From an uncultured Bacteroidales bacterium (GTDB lineage: Bacteria > Bacteroidota > Bacteroidia > Bacteroidales > UBA932): a stretch of DNA of 38,004 nucleotides. Under the pieces are notes generated by a model. It ran no database searches, had not been told where the DNA came from, and worked only from the letters and a program-made list of their open reading frames with translations. The stretch lies in NCBI GenBank assembly GCA_946406095.1, contig CAMJJO010000002.1, positions 1 through 38,004 on the forward strand, written 5' to 3'. Positions within the stretch are counted from its first letter, which is position 1, and every line of letters begins with the position of its first letter. Positions 19,408 through 27,743 of the stretch are shown piece by piece. The position numbers and the translations under genes were made by a program.

Positions 19408-20333
19408 CGCTTGGATTTCTGATACTCTTCCTGGGCGTCTTTGATCTCCTGCGGGATCAGGCGCCCGGTTACTTTTTCTATAGCTGCGAAACTGCCCAGG
19501 TCATCCCATGGCCAGTCGGCCGGAATGCACCATACGTCGGGGGATTTTTCCATCACCGCATAGTCGATCGAAATCTTCTCGCAGGTAGGGAAAAGACGCT
19601 GCAGTTCGGCCTCTTCGGAAGGGGTGTAGAAGGAGGGTTCCAGCTCATCCATTATGGCTGCGATGCCGGGTGCATGAGTGCGGATTTCAGACTCCACCGT
19701 CATCGTGTTCCAGACAAAGATTCCGGCGTTCCAGAAGTAGTTTCCAGCCTCCAGATAGCGTTTTGCAGTCTCAAGGTCCGGTTTTTCGCGGAAAGACTTG
19801 ACTTTTACGATATCTGGCTGATTGTCAATTGTTTGCATTTCATCAAGTGACGAAATTTCGATATATCCATAGCCGGTATTGGGGTTTGAAGGCTTAATTC
19901 CAACGCATACGATTGCGGGCTTGCCGGTGCCTGTGAATTTAAGGGCCTTTCTAATCGTAACTGCGTATGAATCAATGGATGAAACAAAAGCGTCAGAAGG
20001 GCTAACAACTATGTTACATTGGCCAAAGCGGGCTTTTATCTTCCAAATTGCATAAGAAATGCACGGAGCGGTGTTCCGGGGGGCCGGTTCGGCGAGGATC
20101 TGGTCGTCTGGAATGGAGGGCAATTGCTCCTTAATCCAGTGCACGTAATCCTTCGAAGTCACCACCCAGAAACGCGCTTCCGGATCCACTGCTTTGAAGC
20201 GTTCATAAGTCATCTGGATAAGGGTCTTCCCAACTCCGAGAAGGTCCAGGAACTGCTTAGGTTTTTCGGCTGTGCTGATGGGGTAGAGACGGGTGCCCTG
20301 CCCCCCTGCCATTATAACGATATGATTGGTCAT
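19404..20333 (-). CDS. manC: Mannose-1-phosphate guanylyltransferase
   Basis: [29 protein letters not shown] nucleotidyltransferase N-terminus; [43 protein letters not shown]. Confidence 0.92.
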   Translation of the reverse strand: MTNHIVIMAGGQGTRLYPISTAEKPKQFLDLLGVGKTLIQMTYERFKAVDPEARFWVVTSKDYVHWIKEQLPSIPDDQILAEPAPRNTAPCISYAIWKIKARFGQCNIVVSPSDAFVSSIDSYAVTIRKALKFTGTGKPAIVCVGIKPSNPNTGYGYIEISSLDEMQTIDNQPDIVKVKSFREKPDLETAKRYLEAGNYFWNAGIFVWNTMTVESEIRTHAPGIAAIMDELEPSFYTPSEEAELQRLFPTCEKISIDYAVMEKSPDVWCIPADWPWDDLGSFAAIEKVTGRLIPQEIKDAQEEYQKSKR

Positions 20334-20386
20334 AGTCTGTCTTTTGTTCTGCTAATATACGCAGTTTTTTGCTAACTTCGCGTCCG

Positions 20387-21064
20387 ATGAAATACGAACT
20401 TGTCATTTTCGATCTGGACGGCACTCTCTTGAACACCATCGAAGACCTGGGCACTGCCGTCAATCACTCCCTCTCCCTGAGGGCGCTCCCCCTCCATACC
20501 ATGGAAGAATACAGGGGCAAGGTCGGGCACGGAATCAGGGACCTGGTCACGAAATCCCTTCCGGAGGAACTGCGATCGGATGCAGCATACATAGATTCGG
20601 CCCTCAAGGATTTCCGGGAATACTATTCCAACCACATAGATGTGCATACCCGCCCTTATGCGGGCATGATGGAACTGCTTGAAGGATTGCATAAAGTCGG
20701 CACTCGTATAGCGGTGGCTTCCAACAAGTTCCAAGAGGGGACGGAGCGCCTGGTGAAAGAGTTTTTCCCCGGAGTGGACTTTGCGGCCGTCTTCGGCAAT
20801 AAAGAAGGGTTTCCCCTCAAGCCGGATCCCGCCATCGTGGAAGAGGCCTTAAGGGCGGCCGGCGCCTCGAGGGAAAGGGCAGTAATGGTCGGAGATTCCC
20901 GCACCGACATCCTCACTGCAGTAGGCGGAGGCATCCCGGCAATCGCCGTAAGCTGGGGTTTCAGGCCCAGGGCCGAGCTTCTTTCCGCGCTAAAGGAGCT
21001 CTCCCCTTCCGGAAGCCTTGCAGACAACGTTGAACAACTTGGAAGCCTTCTGGGGGCTTTTTAA
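20387..21064 (+). CDS. HAD-superfamily hydrolase (phosphoglycolate phosphatase-like)
   Basis: VIFDLDGTLLNTIEDLG motif I; AVASNKFQ motif II; MVGDSRTDI motif IV. ATG at 20387 rather than the track start at 20369. Confidence 0.9.
   Translation: MKYELVIFDLDGTLLNTIEDLGTAVNHSLSLRALPLHTMEEYRGKVGHGIRDLVTKSLPEELRSDAAYIDSALKDFREYYSNHIDVHTRPYAGMMELLEGLHKVGTRIAVASNKFQEGTERLVKEFFPGVDFAAVFGNKEGFPLKPDPAIVEEALRAAGASRERAVMVGDSRTDILTAVGGGIPAIAVSWGFRPRAELLSALKELSPSGSLADNVEQLGSLLGAF
21043..21062 (+). terminator. Possible intrinsic terminator overlapping the 3' end of the HAD gene
   Basis: AAGCC-TTCTGGG-GGCTT followed by a T run (GGCTTTTT), running into the TAA stop; short 5-bp stem. Confidence 0.4.
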
Positions 21065-21080
21065 AAAAAGTTGAAAAATA

Positions 21081-21112
21081 TTTGGATTATCAAAACTAAA
21101 GTTATACCTTTG
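21081..21112 (+). promoter_or_regulatory. Bacteroidetes-type promoter for the tRNA-Lys pair
   Basis: TTTG (21081-21084) - N20 - TACCTTTG (21105-21112), a match to the -33/-7 consensus; 21 nt before the first tRNA. Confidence 0.75.
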
Positions 21113-21133
21113 CAATCCCGTTTTAGGGCGGAG

Positions 21134-21206
21134 GACTCGTTAGCTCAGTTGGTAGAGCACAACACTTTTAATGTTGGGGTCTCGGGTTCGAGCCCCGAAC
21201 GGGTCA
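21134..21206 (+). tRNA. tRNA-Lys (anticodon TTT)
   Basis: Acceptor GACTCGT/ACGGGTC + A; D arm TAGCTCAGTTGGTAGAGCA; anticodon arm CAACA-CTTTTAA-TGTTG (anticodon TTT); T arm TCGGGTTCGAGCCCCGA. Confidence 0.95.
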
Positions 21207-21221
21207 CAAGATTGAAATAAT

Positions 21222-21294
21222 GCACCCTTAGCTCAGCTGGTAGAGCAATTGACTCTTAATCAATGGGTCCAGGGTTCGAGCCCCTGAGGGTGTA
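21222..21294 (+). tRNA. tRNA-Lys (anticodon CTT)
   Basis: Acceptor GCACCCT/AGGGTGT + A; anticodon arm ATTGA-CTCTTAA-TCAAT (anticodon CTT); T arm CAGGGTTCGAGCCCCTG. Confidence 0.95.
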
Positions 21295-21298
21295 CTAG

Positions 21299-21325
21299 AA
21301 AAGCCGGACGAAATGTCCGGCTTTT
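21299..21325. terminator. Bidirectional intrinsic terminator between tRNA-Lys and nadE
   Basis: AAAAGCCGGAC-GAAAT-GTCCGGCTTTT, perfect 11-bp stem with A tract on the left and T tract on the right; sits between convergent transcription units. Confidence 0.85.
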
Positions 21326-21332
21326 CTGTTTC

Positions 21333-23258
21333 CTATTTCAACCAAATACTGGAATAAGCGTCGCTGGGCATACGCCAGTCCCCTCTCGGCGAGAGCGAGA
21401 CGCTACCCACCTTGGGGCCGTCCGGCATGCAGCTGCGCTTGAACTGCTGGCTGAAGAAGCGCTTGCAGAATACCTTGAGCCACTTTGCTATCACAGCCTC
21501 GTCGTAGACACCTTCAAATGCGATCCCTGCCAGGAAAAGCACCTTTTCGGGGGTGTAGCCCCAGCGCATTATATTATAGAGGAAGAAATCGTGCAGTTCG
21601 TAAGGGCCTACAAGGTCTTCCGTCACCTGCAGGATAGTGCCGTCCGCCGCAGCGGGCAGCAGTTCGGGAGAGATGGGAGTGTCCACAATATCTGCCAGCA
21701 CATCCTGTGCACCGTCGAAATGCTCGGATGCCGCGAACTTCACCAGGGCGCGCACCAGGGTCTTGGGCACGGAAGCATTCACCCCATACATGGCCATGTG
21801 GTCCCCGTTGTAGGTGCACCACCCCAGAGCCAGCTCCGACAGATCGCCGGTGCCGATCACGATTCCACCCTCCTGCCCGGCCACATCCATAAGTATCTGC
21901 GTGCGCTCGCGTGCCTGCGCATTCTCATAGGTTGCATCGTGATTATCCAGGGCGTGGCCGATATCCTCCAGATGCCTGGTAACGGACGGCACGATAGAGA
22001 TTTCCCTGGAACTGATGCCAAGTTTCTCCATGAGAATGCCGGCATTGCCCTTAGTGCGACCGGTGGTTCCGAAGCCGGGCATCGTGATGCCGATGATCCC
22101 CTTGCGGTCCAGGCCGAGTTTGTCGAATGCCAGCACGCTGACCAGCAGTGCCAGGGTGGAATCCAGGCCTCCGGAAATGCCGACCACTGCCTTCCTGCAG
22201 CCTATATGCTCCAGACGGGAGCACAGGCCAAGCACCTGTATATTAAGGATTTCCTTGCATCGGTCCGCCAATTCCGCACCCTGGGGCACGAAGGGATGCG
22301 CCTCTACCTTCCTAAACAGCCCGCGGCTGAAATCCGTAGGGAAGGCATCCCCTCCGGGAACGGTGACATAGGCATCGGCCGTGCAGGAAAGAACATCCTT
22401 GAAATTGGGATTCTTGGCACGGAGAGCATCCATGCGCTCTACATCCACATCTGCATAGATGGCGGATGAAGTGCGCAGGAACCTTTCGTTCTCGGCCAGC
22501 AATGAATTGCTCTCGTAGATTACGGAAGACCCGCCCCAGACCAGGTCGGTGGTTGACTCTCCGTAGCCGCAGCTGCAATACACATAGCCTGCAAAAAGGC
22601 GGGAAGCGGTGGATGCCACCAGTTGCTTGCGGTAGTCGTTCTTGAGGAGTGCTTCGTTGGATGCGGACAGGTTGATTATGATGTTCGCTCCGGCAATGGC
22701 GGCATAGGTGCAAGGCGGCACCGGCACCCACAGATCCTGACAGATTTCTACTCCTACCACAGCTTTTCCAACAGAGAACAACTGCCTGGCACACAGCCTT
22801 GTAGTCTGGCCGGCATAAACTATTTCTTTATATACCGAGGCACCGCTCTCGAACCAACGGACCTCATAGAACTCGGCATGATTCGGCAGATAGGACTTGG
22901 GTACAATGCCAAGTATCTTGCCCCCTTTGATCAGGACAGCGCAGTTGAAGAGTCTGCCTGCGCAGCGCACCGGAGCGCCCACGGCCACCAGCATCCCGGA
23001 AGGGAGACCGGCACCGGCTATGTCCTTGACGGCCTTCTCGGCCGCTTCCAGCAAACGCTGCTGGCCGAACAGGTCGGCACAGCTATATCCCGTTATGCAT
23101 AGTTCGGGGAAAACGACTATCGATGCCTCTTTACGGGCGGCCTCTTCTGCAAGACGGATAATCTCGGCCGTATTGCGCTCTACATCTGCCAAATACTGCC
23201 TTGGTGTGACCGCCGCAACACGGACAAGCCCATAGTCTTTATGCTCAAGTTCTTTCAT
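21333..23258 (-). CDS. nadE: NAD(+) synthase, glutamine-hydrolysing
   Basis: 641 aa: N-terminal nitrilase-like domain (IVVFPELCITGYSCADLF) plus synthetase domain (VVGISGGLDSTLALLV P-loop; GTGDLSELALGWCTYNGDHMAMYGVNASVPKTLV). Confidence 0.95.
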   Translation of the reverse strand: MKELEHKDYGLVRVAAVTPRQYLADVERNTAEIIRLAEEAARKEASIVVFPELCITGYSCADLFGQQRLLEAAEKAVKDIAGAGLPSGMLVAVGAPVRCAGRLFNCAVLIKGGKILGIVPKSYLPNHAEFYEVRWFESGASVYKEIVYAGQTTRLCARQLFSVGKAVVGVEICQDLWVPVPPCTYAAIAGANIIINLSASNEALLKNDYRKQLVASTASRLFAGYVYCSCGYGESTTDLVWGGSSVIYESNSLLAENERFLRTSSAIYADVDVERMDALRAKNPNFKDVLSCTADAYVTVPGGDAFPTDFSRGLFRKVEAHPFVPQGAELADRCKEILNIQVLGLCSRLEHIGCRKAVVGISGGLDSTLALLVSVLAFDKLGLDRKGIIGITMPGFGTTGRTKGNAGILMEKLGISSREISIVPSVTRHLEDIGHALDNHDATYENAQARERTQILMDVAGQEGGIVIGTGDLSELALGWCTYNGDHMAMYGVNASVPKTLVRALVKFAASEHFDGAQDVLADIVDTPISPELLPAAADGTILQVTEDLVGPYELHDFFLYNIMRWGYTPEKVLFLAGIAFEGVYDEAVIAKWLKVFCKRFFSQQFKRSCMPDGPKVGSVSLSPRGDWRMPSDAYSSIWLK

Positions 23259-23322
23259 AACAAGTTCTTTATTCCCACAAATTTAGTTATTTTTGTATAC
23301 TTTTTACGAAAAACCTAATCCA

Positions 23323-23763
23323 ATGAACAAAGAAGAAATTCAAACCATCATCCCGCACCGCCCCCCGATGCTTCTCGTGGATGAGACCCAATTTTTCGAA
23401 GACGGACACGTCGAATCCAAATATACAATTCCCCAGGACGCATGGTTCGTCCAGGGCCATTTCCCCGGTTATCCGGTTGTGCCGGGCGTGATAATGTGCG
23501 AGATTATGGCCCAAGGCAGCGTGCTGCTGATTCCCAGGGAGCAGCTGGCGGTCAACACCGCTATGTATGCAGGCCTGGATGGCATAAAATTCAAAGGTTC
23601 CGCCTTCCCAGGAGACACTGTGGAAGTTTATTCCAAGCTCGTGGATCTGCGTCCTCCCCTCGTAGTGGTGGATTCCACTGCAAAAGTCAACGGGAAACTG
23701 TGCACCAAGGGCACATTGAAATTCTTCCTCGTCCCCAAAGAAAACCTTCAAGGCATAGAATAG
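23323..23763 (+). CDS. fabZ: 3-hydroxyacyl-[acyl-carrier-protein] dehydratase FabZ
   Basis: IIPHRPPMLLVDE and GHFPGYPVVPGVIMCEIMAQ signatures; ATG at 23323. Confidence 0.92.
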   Translation: MNKEEIQTIIPHRPPMLLVDETQFFEDGHVESKYTIPQDAWFVQGHFPGYPVVPGVIMCEIMAQGSVLLIPREQLAVNTAMYAGLDGIKFKGSAFPGDTVEVYSKLVDLRPPLVVVDSTAKVNGKLCTKGTLKFFLVPKENLQGIE

Positions 23764-23764
23764 A

Positions 23765-24499
23765 ATGAGCAGAAAAGCACCCATAGTCGACTGGCCAATC
23801 AAAATCAACAGCTTCGAGGTCGACCTCAACTCGAACATCAAGACAGTAAGCCTCCAGAACCTGCTCCAGGAGGTGGCCTACAAGGGTTCGGACTTCTGCA
23901 AGTGCGGGCCGGACGTGATGAGGTCCAGGGGGCTGTTCTGGGCGCTTAACCGCATTCATTTCAACATACTCCGCTGCCCCAGGTGGGGAGATGACCTGAT
24001 ACTTCAGACCTGGTCCCGCGGGCAGGTAGGGCCTCTTTGGCACAGGAATTTCCGTATGGTCACCCTGGACGGCACCCCGGTGGTGCTTGGCACCTCCGCC
24101 TGGACTGTGGTGGATTACAGGGAGCGCGCCCTTTTCCACGGTGAACTGGGTTTCGACCCGTCTTTCCACTACGAAGAAGACACCCTGCCTTTCTGCACCA
24201 AAATACTGATTCCCAGGGATTTGGAGCATGTGCCGGCAGGCAGCCACACGGTGGTATGGTCGGACATAGACACCAACGGGCACGCCAACAACTGCGCTTA
24301 TACCCAATGGGTGCTGGACGCGATGCCTGTAGATTATGTACGGGAGCACAGCGTGAAAGACGTCCAGGTGAACTACAACCACGAAATCCACTTTGGCGAG
24401 AAAGTGGACTTCTCTTTTGCAAGATCAGAAAACGTCTGGTATGCCGCCGGCAGAGTGGGCGACAAAATCTGCTTCAGCGAAAGGCTTGAATTCAATTAA
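23765..24499 (+). CDS. Acyl-ACP thioesterase (FatA/B family)
   Basis: 244 aa, tandem hot-dog pattern (FEVDLNSNIKTVSLQNLLQEVAYKGSDFC; VVWSDIDTNGHANNCAYTQWVLDAMP); 1 nt after fabZ. Confidence 0.88.
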   Translation: MSRKAPIVDWPIKINSFEVDLNSNIKTVSLQNLLQEVAYKGSDFCKCGPDVMRSRGLFWALNRIHFNILRCPRWGDDLILQTWSRGQVGPLWHRNFRMVTLDGTPVVLGTSAWTVVDYRERALFHGELGFDPSFHYEEDTLPFCTKILIPRDLEHVPAGSHTVVWSDIDTNGHANNCAYTQWVLDAMPVDYVREHSVKDVQVNYNHEIHFGEKVDFSFARSENVWYAAGRVGDKICFSERLEFN

Positions 24500-25695
24500 A
24501 GCTCGATAGCTTCGGCAAGGACTTCTATAGGATTGAGCACGGGAATTCCTGTGCTCATTTCTATTTGCCACTTGCAGGTCTCGCAGTCGGTCGCGACGTA
24601 TTCGGGGTTGCTGGTGCGGATGTCTTCGAACAGTTTGGAACCGATCTTCTGGGAGAAGCCGTAGTTCTCTTTCTTGAAGCCGAAGGTGCCGGAAATGCCG
24701 CAGCAGTTCTGGTCCAGAACCGTCAGGGTCACCCCCGGAATCATGCGCAGCAACTCTATGGAATAAAGCTGCCAGCCCATCTTCTGCATGTGGCAGGCCG
24801 TATGATATACCACCTTCATCCTGAAGTCTTTACGGAATTTCAGCTTAATCTCCCCTGAAGATATCTTTTCGTACAGCCACTTGGTTGCCAGCATTATATT
24901 GTCCCTTACATCGGAGTTCTGCAGGCCAAGCACGTCCGGGTACTCATCCCTCATGGTGAAGGTGCAGGTAGAGGACGTGGTCAGCACAGGCTCCCCTGCC
25001 TCTGCGGCCTTGCGAATGGATGCCAGATTCACGGCCCCCTGTTTCTTCGCCCTGGCGGCAAAGCCGTTGCTCATAAGGGCCACACCGCAGCATTTCTCCT
25101 TTTCGAGCAGATGCACGCCATAGCCGGCGGCGTTCAATATCTTCACCAGATCCTGCCCCAGTTTGGGATAGTTGTAGTTGACGTAGCAACCATGGAAATA
25201 GCTGACGAACCTGTCGAATCCGGACTGGTCCTGCTTGCGGAACCAGTTCACGAACTTCTGCTTCGAATACTTGGGGAACGTGCGGTGCTTGTCGACACCC
25301 AACATGCCATCCATCACGGACTTGACCGGCTTCAGCTGCAGCACCTCGTTCACCACCGGGGCGAACGGACTGGCCAGCGAGCCGACCAGGTCGGTGGATG
25401 CAAGGGTCCAGTCCCTGAGCCCGCGCAGGCCCTTCGCCTTGGCTTGAGAGCCGTATTTGATGCGGGCGGCCTGAATCATGTCCCCGATGTGCACGTCCGA
25501 AGGGCAGGCGACCTCGCAGCGCTTGCAGTTAAGGCAGTACTTCAGGGCATAGTCGAAGAATGCAGGGTCTTTCAGCCTGTAACGCTCCCCGTCCGGGCCG
25601 GCCTTCTTGGGGCCGGGATAATCCGGATTGACCTCCATCATAGGGCAGACCAATGTGCAGAGATTGCACTTGAGGCATTGTTCAAGATTATTCAT
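24496..25695 (-). CDS. glpC: Anaerobic glycerol-3-phosphate dehydrogenase subunit C
   Basis: Two ferredoxin-like Cys clusters (CLKCNLCTLVCP, CLNCKRCEVACP) and CCG-type motifs (CCGVALMSNG, CCGISGTFG); follows glpA and glpB. Confidence 0.92.
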   Translation of the reverse strand: MNNLEQCLKCNLCTLVCPMMEVNPDYPGPKKAGPDGERYRLKDPAFFDYALKYCLNCKRCEVACPSDVHIGDMIQAARIKYGSQAKAKGLRGLRDWTLASTDLVGSLASPFAPVVNEVLQLKPVKSVMDGMLGVDKHRTFPKYSKQKFVNWFRKQDQSGFDRFVSYFHGCYVNYNYPKLGQDLVKILNAAGYGVHLLEKEKCCGVALMSNGFAARAKKQGAVNLASIRKAAEAGEPVLTTSSTCTFTMRDEYPDVLGLQNSDVRDNIMLATKWLYEKISSGEIKLKFRKDFRMKVVYHTACHMQKMGWQLYSIELLRMIPGVTLTVLDQNCCGISGTFGFKKENYGFSQKIGSKLFEDIRTSNPEYVATDCETCKWQIEMSTGIPVLNPIEVLAEAIEL

Positions 25696-26206
25696 TGCAT
25701 ATATCTCCCACTGCAGTAAGATTAACTATTGCCTTCCCTCCAACCAGCACCCTTCCTTCGGCATCGGTCTTAACTCCGAATTTCATAAAAGGCTGAGGGG
25801 CCTCGAAATCGGGATCGAACCACTTGGTGCGGTCGGGATCATACACCACGTCCGCACCGAAAACGGGCTCCCAGATATGTTCTTTGTCGGAGAGCAGCCC
25901 ACGGGAAAAGAACTTGCCGGTAGCGAGCACATACTCATCAGCCACAAGGGGCTCGTCCATGTTGCGCGTGCGGATCTCCACAACCTTTCCGTCCTCTATC
26001 TTTCCGGAAATGGCCCTGTCTCCCCTCAAAACCACGGCTCCCTGCTTCTGGAGGGTAGCCAAACGGGCATAAGGGCTTTCGTACTTGACGGCAGAGAGCG
26101 ACAGGCCCTCAGACACAATGCAGACCTTCTTGCCTGCTTCCACCAGAGGCTCGGCGGCGGTGCATCCAGCCCATCCGCCTCCTATAATAATTACGTCAAA
26201 TCTCAT
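25688..26206 (-). CDS. glpB: Anaerobic glycerol-3-phosphate dehydrogenase subunit B, compact form (172 aa)
   Basis: MRFDVIIIGGGWAGCTAAEPL FAD motif, then IRTRNMDEPLVADEYVLATGKFFSRGLL and FEAPQPFMKFGVKTD matching the GlpB C-terminal region; overlaps both glpA and glpC. Confidence 0.82.
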   Translation of the reverse strand: MRFDVIIIGGGWAGCTAAEPLVEAGKKVCIVSEGLSLSAVKYESPYARLATLQKQGAVVLRGDRAISGKIEDGKVVEIRTRNMDEPLVADEYVLATGKFFSRGLLSDKEHIWEPVFGADVVYDPDRTKWFDPDFEAPQPFMKFGVKTDAEGRVLVGGKAIVNLTAVGDICNE

Positions 26207-27737
26207 CTCTGTTGGTTTTTTGCATATATTCCGCCTCCCTGAGCGTATCTCCCCACAGTACCGGGGTCATCCCCTTCCATCTTTCCTGCATGTACTCCCG
26301 CACAAGCTCTTCGGCAGACACAGAAAGGATATCGGCAAGAACGGCAGCCACTTTGCGTATGCAGAACGAACCCTGGCAGGTACCCATTCCTATGCGGGTG
26401 TGGCGGCGCAGGTCCGAGATATTCCGGACTCCGAACTGCTTCACGGCATACTCTATCTCTGCGCGGGTGACGCTCTCGCACTCGCAGATTATCTCACCTC
26501 CCTTCTCGAAATCCATCTGAGCCACCTCCGTGCCGTGGCGGCCGATTGCCGCCCTCATATTGAAAGGATCCTTGAAGCGGGGCTTGCGACCCTCGGATCC
26601 GGGCAGGGCCCTGACTGCGGTTTCGCAACGTGCGGAAGAGCCCAACTTCTTGCAAATCAAGTCTGTAGCCATCTCGGCCATAAGGCGGGCAGTGGTCAGT
26701 TTACCACCCGTTATGGTGATGAGCCCGGGCACTCCGTCACGGGTTTCATGGTCCAGGAGGACTATCCCGCGGCTGACGTTGCGGCCGTCTCCGGCAGGGT
26801 CCGCCACCACCAGGGGACGCACCCCCGCATAGGCCCGGATGATGCGCGTATGCGCCAGACTTGGCACCAGTTGCTCGCCTTCCCGCATGAGGAGGTCCAC
26901 CTCCTCGGGAGTGGCGTGCATATCGTCGCATGTTTCGACGGGCACTTTGTCGGATGTGGTGCCGAGCACGCTGACCACGTCTCCCGGCACCAGGATATCT
27001 GCATTGGCGGGCTTGCGGCAGCGGTTGATCACCATGTTGGCCACCCGGTGGCCATATATGATGAGGGCGCCCTTGCTGGGCATCATCCCTATCTTGACTC
27101 CGGCGGCCTGCGCCAGGCCGGCTGTCCAGATGCCGGCGGCAAGCACCACTTCGCGGGCACGGATGACATCCCCCTTGGAAGTCTTCACTCCCACTACCCT
27201 GTCGCCCTCCTTCACCAGTTCGGTGACGGCGGTGAACTTGAGGATGTCGGCGCCGTGGCGCTGTGCATCGAGGATATGGGCGTCCACCAGGCGGAAAGGA
27301 TCCACCGACGCATCCGGCACCTTCACGGCCCCGATGATGCGGGGGTTGATGGCAGGCTCCATCCGAAGTGCCTCCGCGGGGTCTATGGCCTCGGCGTCGA
27401 TGCCGGCCTCCCTGCATTTCTTGATAAAGTTCGCCTGATAGTCGAGGCCGTCTTCGGGAAGGGAGATGAAGAGGCCTTCCGTCTGCTCCACGCAATTGGA
27501 AGCGATGCGGCGGAGTATCCTGTTCTCCCGGATGCATTCCTCGGCCCCTTCGCGGTCGGTGACTGCATAACGGGCGCCGCTGTGGAGCAGGCCGTGGTTG
27601 CGGCCGGATGCCCCATCGCAGATGTCTCCGCGCTCTATCAAAAGCGTAGAGAGGCCGCGCAGGGCGCAGTCTCTCACTGTCGCGGCGCCGGTCACTCCGC
27701 CGCCGACAATTATAACATCGTATTCTTTTGCTGACAT
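26196..27737 (-). CDS. glpA: Anaerobic glycerol-3-phosphate dehydrogenase subunit A
   Basis: YDVIIVGGGVTGAATVRDCALRGLSTLLIERGDICDGASGRNHGLLHSGARYAV DAO-type FAD domain; C-terminal BFD-like 2Fe-2S cysteines (CECES...GTCQGSFC). Confidence 0.93.
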   Translation of the reverse strand: MSAKEYDVIIVGGGVTGAATVRDCALRGLSTLLIERGDICDGASGRNHGLLHSGARYAVTDREGAEECIRENRILRRIASNCVEQTEGLFISLPEDGLDYQANFIKKCREAGIDAEAIDPAEALRMEPAINPRIIGAVKVPDASVDPFRLVDAHILDAQRHGADILKFTAVTELVKEGDRVVGVKTSKGDVIRAREVVLAAGIWTAGLAQAAGVKIGMMPSKGALIIYGHRVANMVINRCRKPANADILVPGDVVSVLGTTSDKVPVETCDDMHATPEEVDLLMREGEQLVPSLAHTRIIRAYAGVRPLVVADPAGDGRNVSRGIVLLDHETRDGVPGLITITGGKLTTARLMAEMATDLICKKLGSSARCETAVRALPGSEGRKPRFKDPFNMRAAIGRHGTEVAQMDFEKGGEIICECESVTRAEIEYAVKQFGVRNISDLRRHTRIGMGTCQGSFCIRKVAAVLADILSVSAEELVREYMQERWKGMTPVLWGDTLREAEYMQKTNRDEI

Positions 27738-27743
27738 AAGAGA

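Noticed and set aside
19396-19414. AAGC-TTTAAC-GCTT as an aspA/manC terminator
   Set aside because: Only a 4-bp stem with no following T tract; insufficient.
21134-21294. Tandem tRNAs as an integration site (attB) for a mobile island
   Set aside because: No integrase or direct repeat of the tRNA 3' end was seen nearby; downstream sequence is a terminator followed by nadE.
26085-27734. 549-aa plus-strand ORF antisense to glpA
   Set aside because: glpA on the opposite strand is unambiguous; His/Gly/Ala-rich shadow frame.
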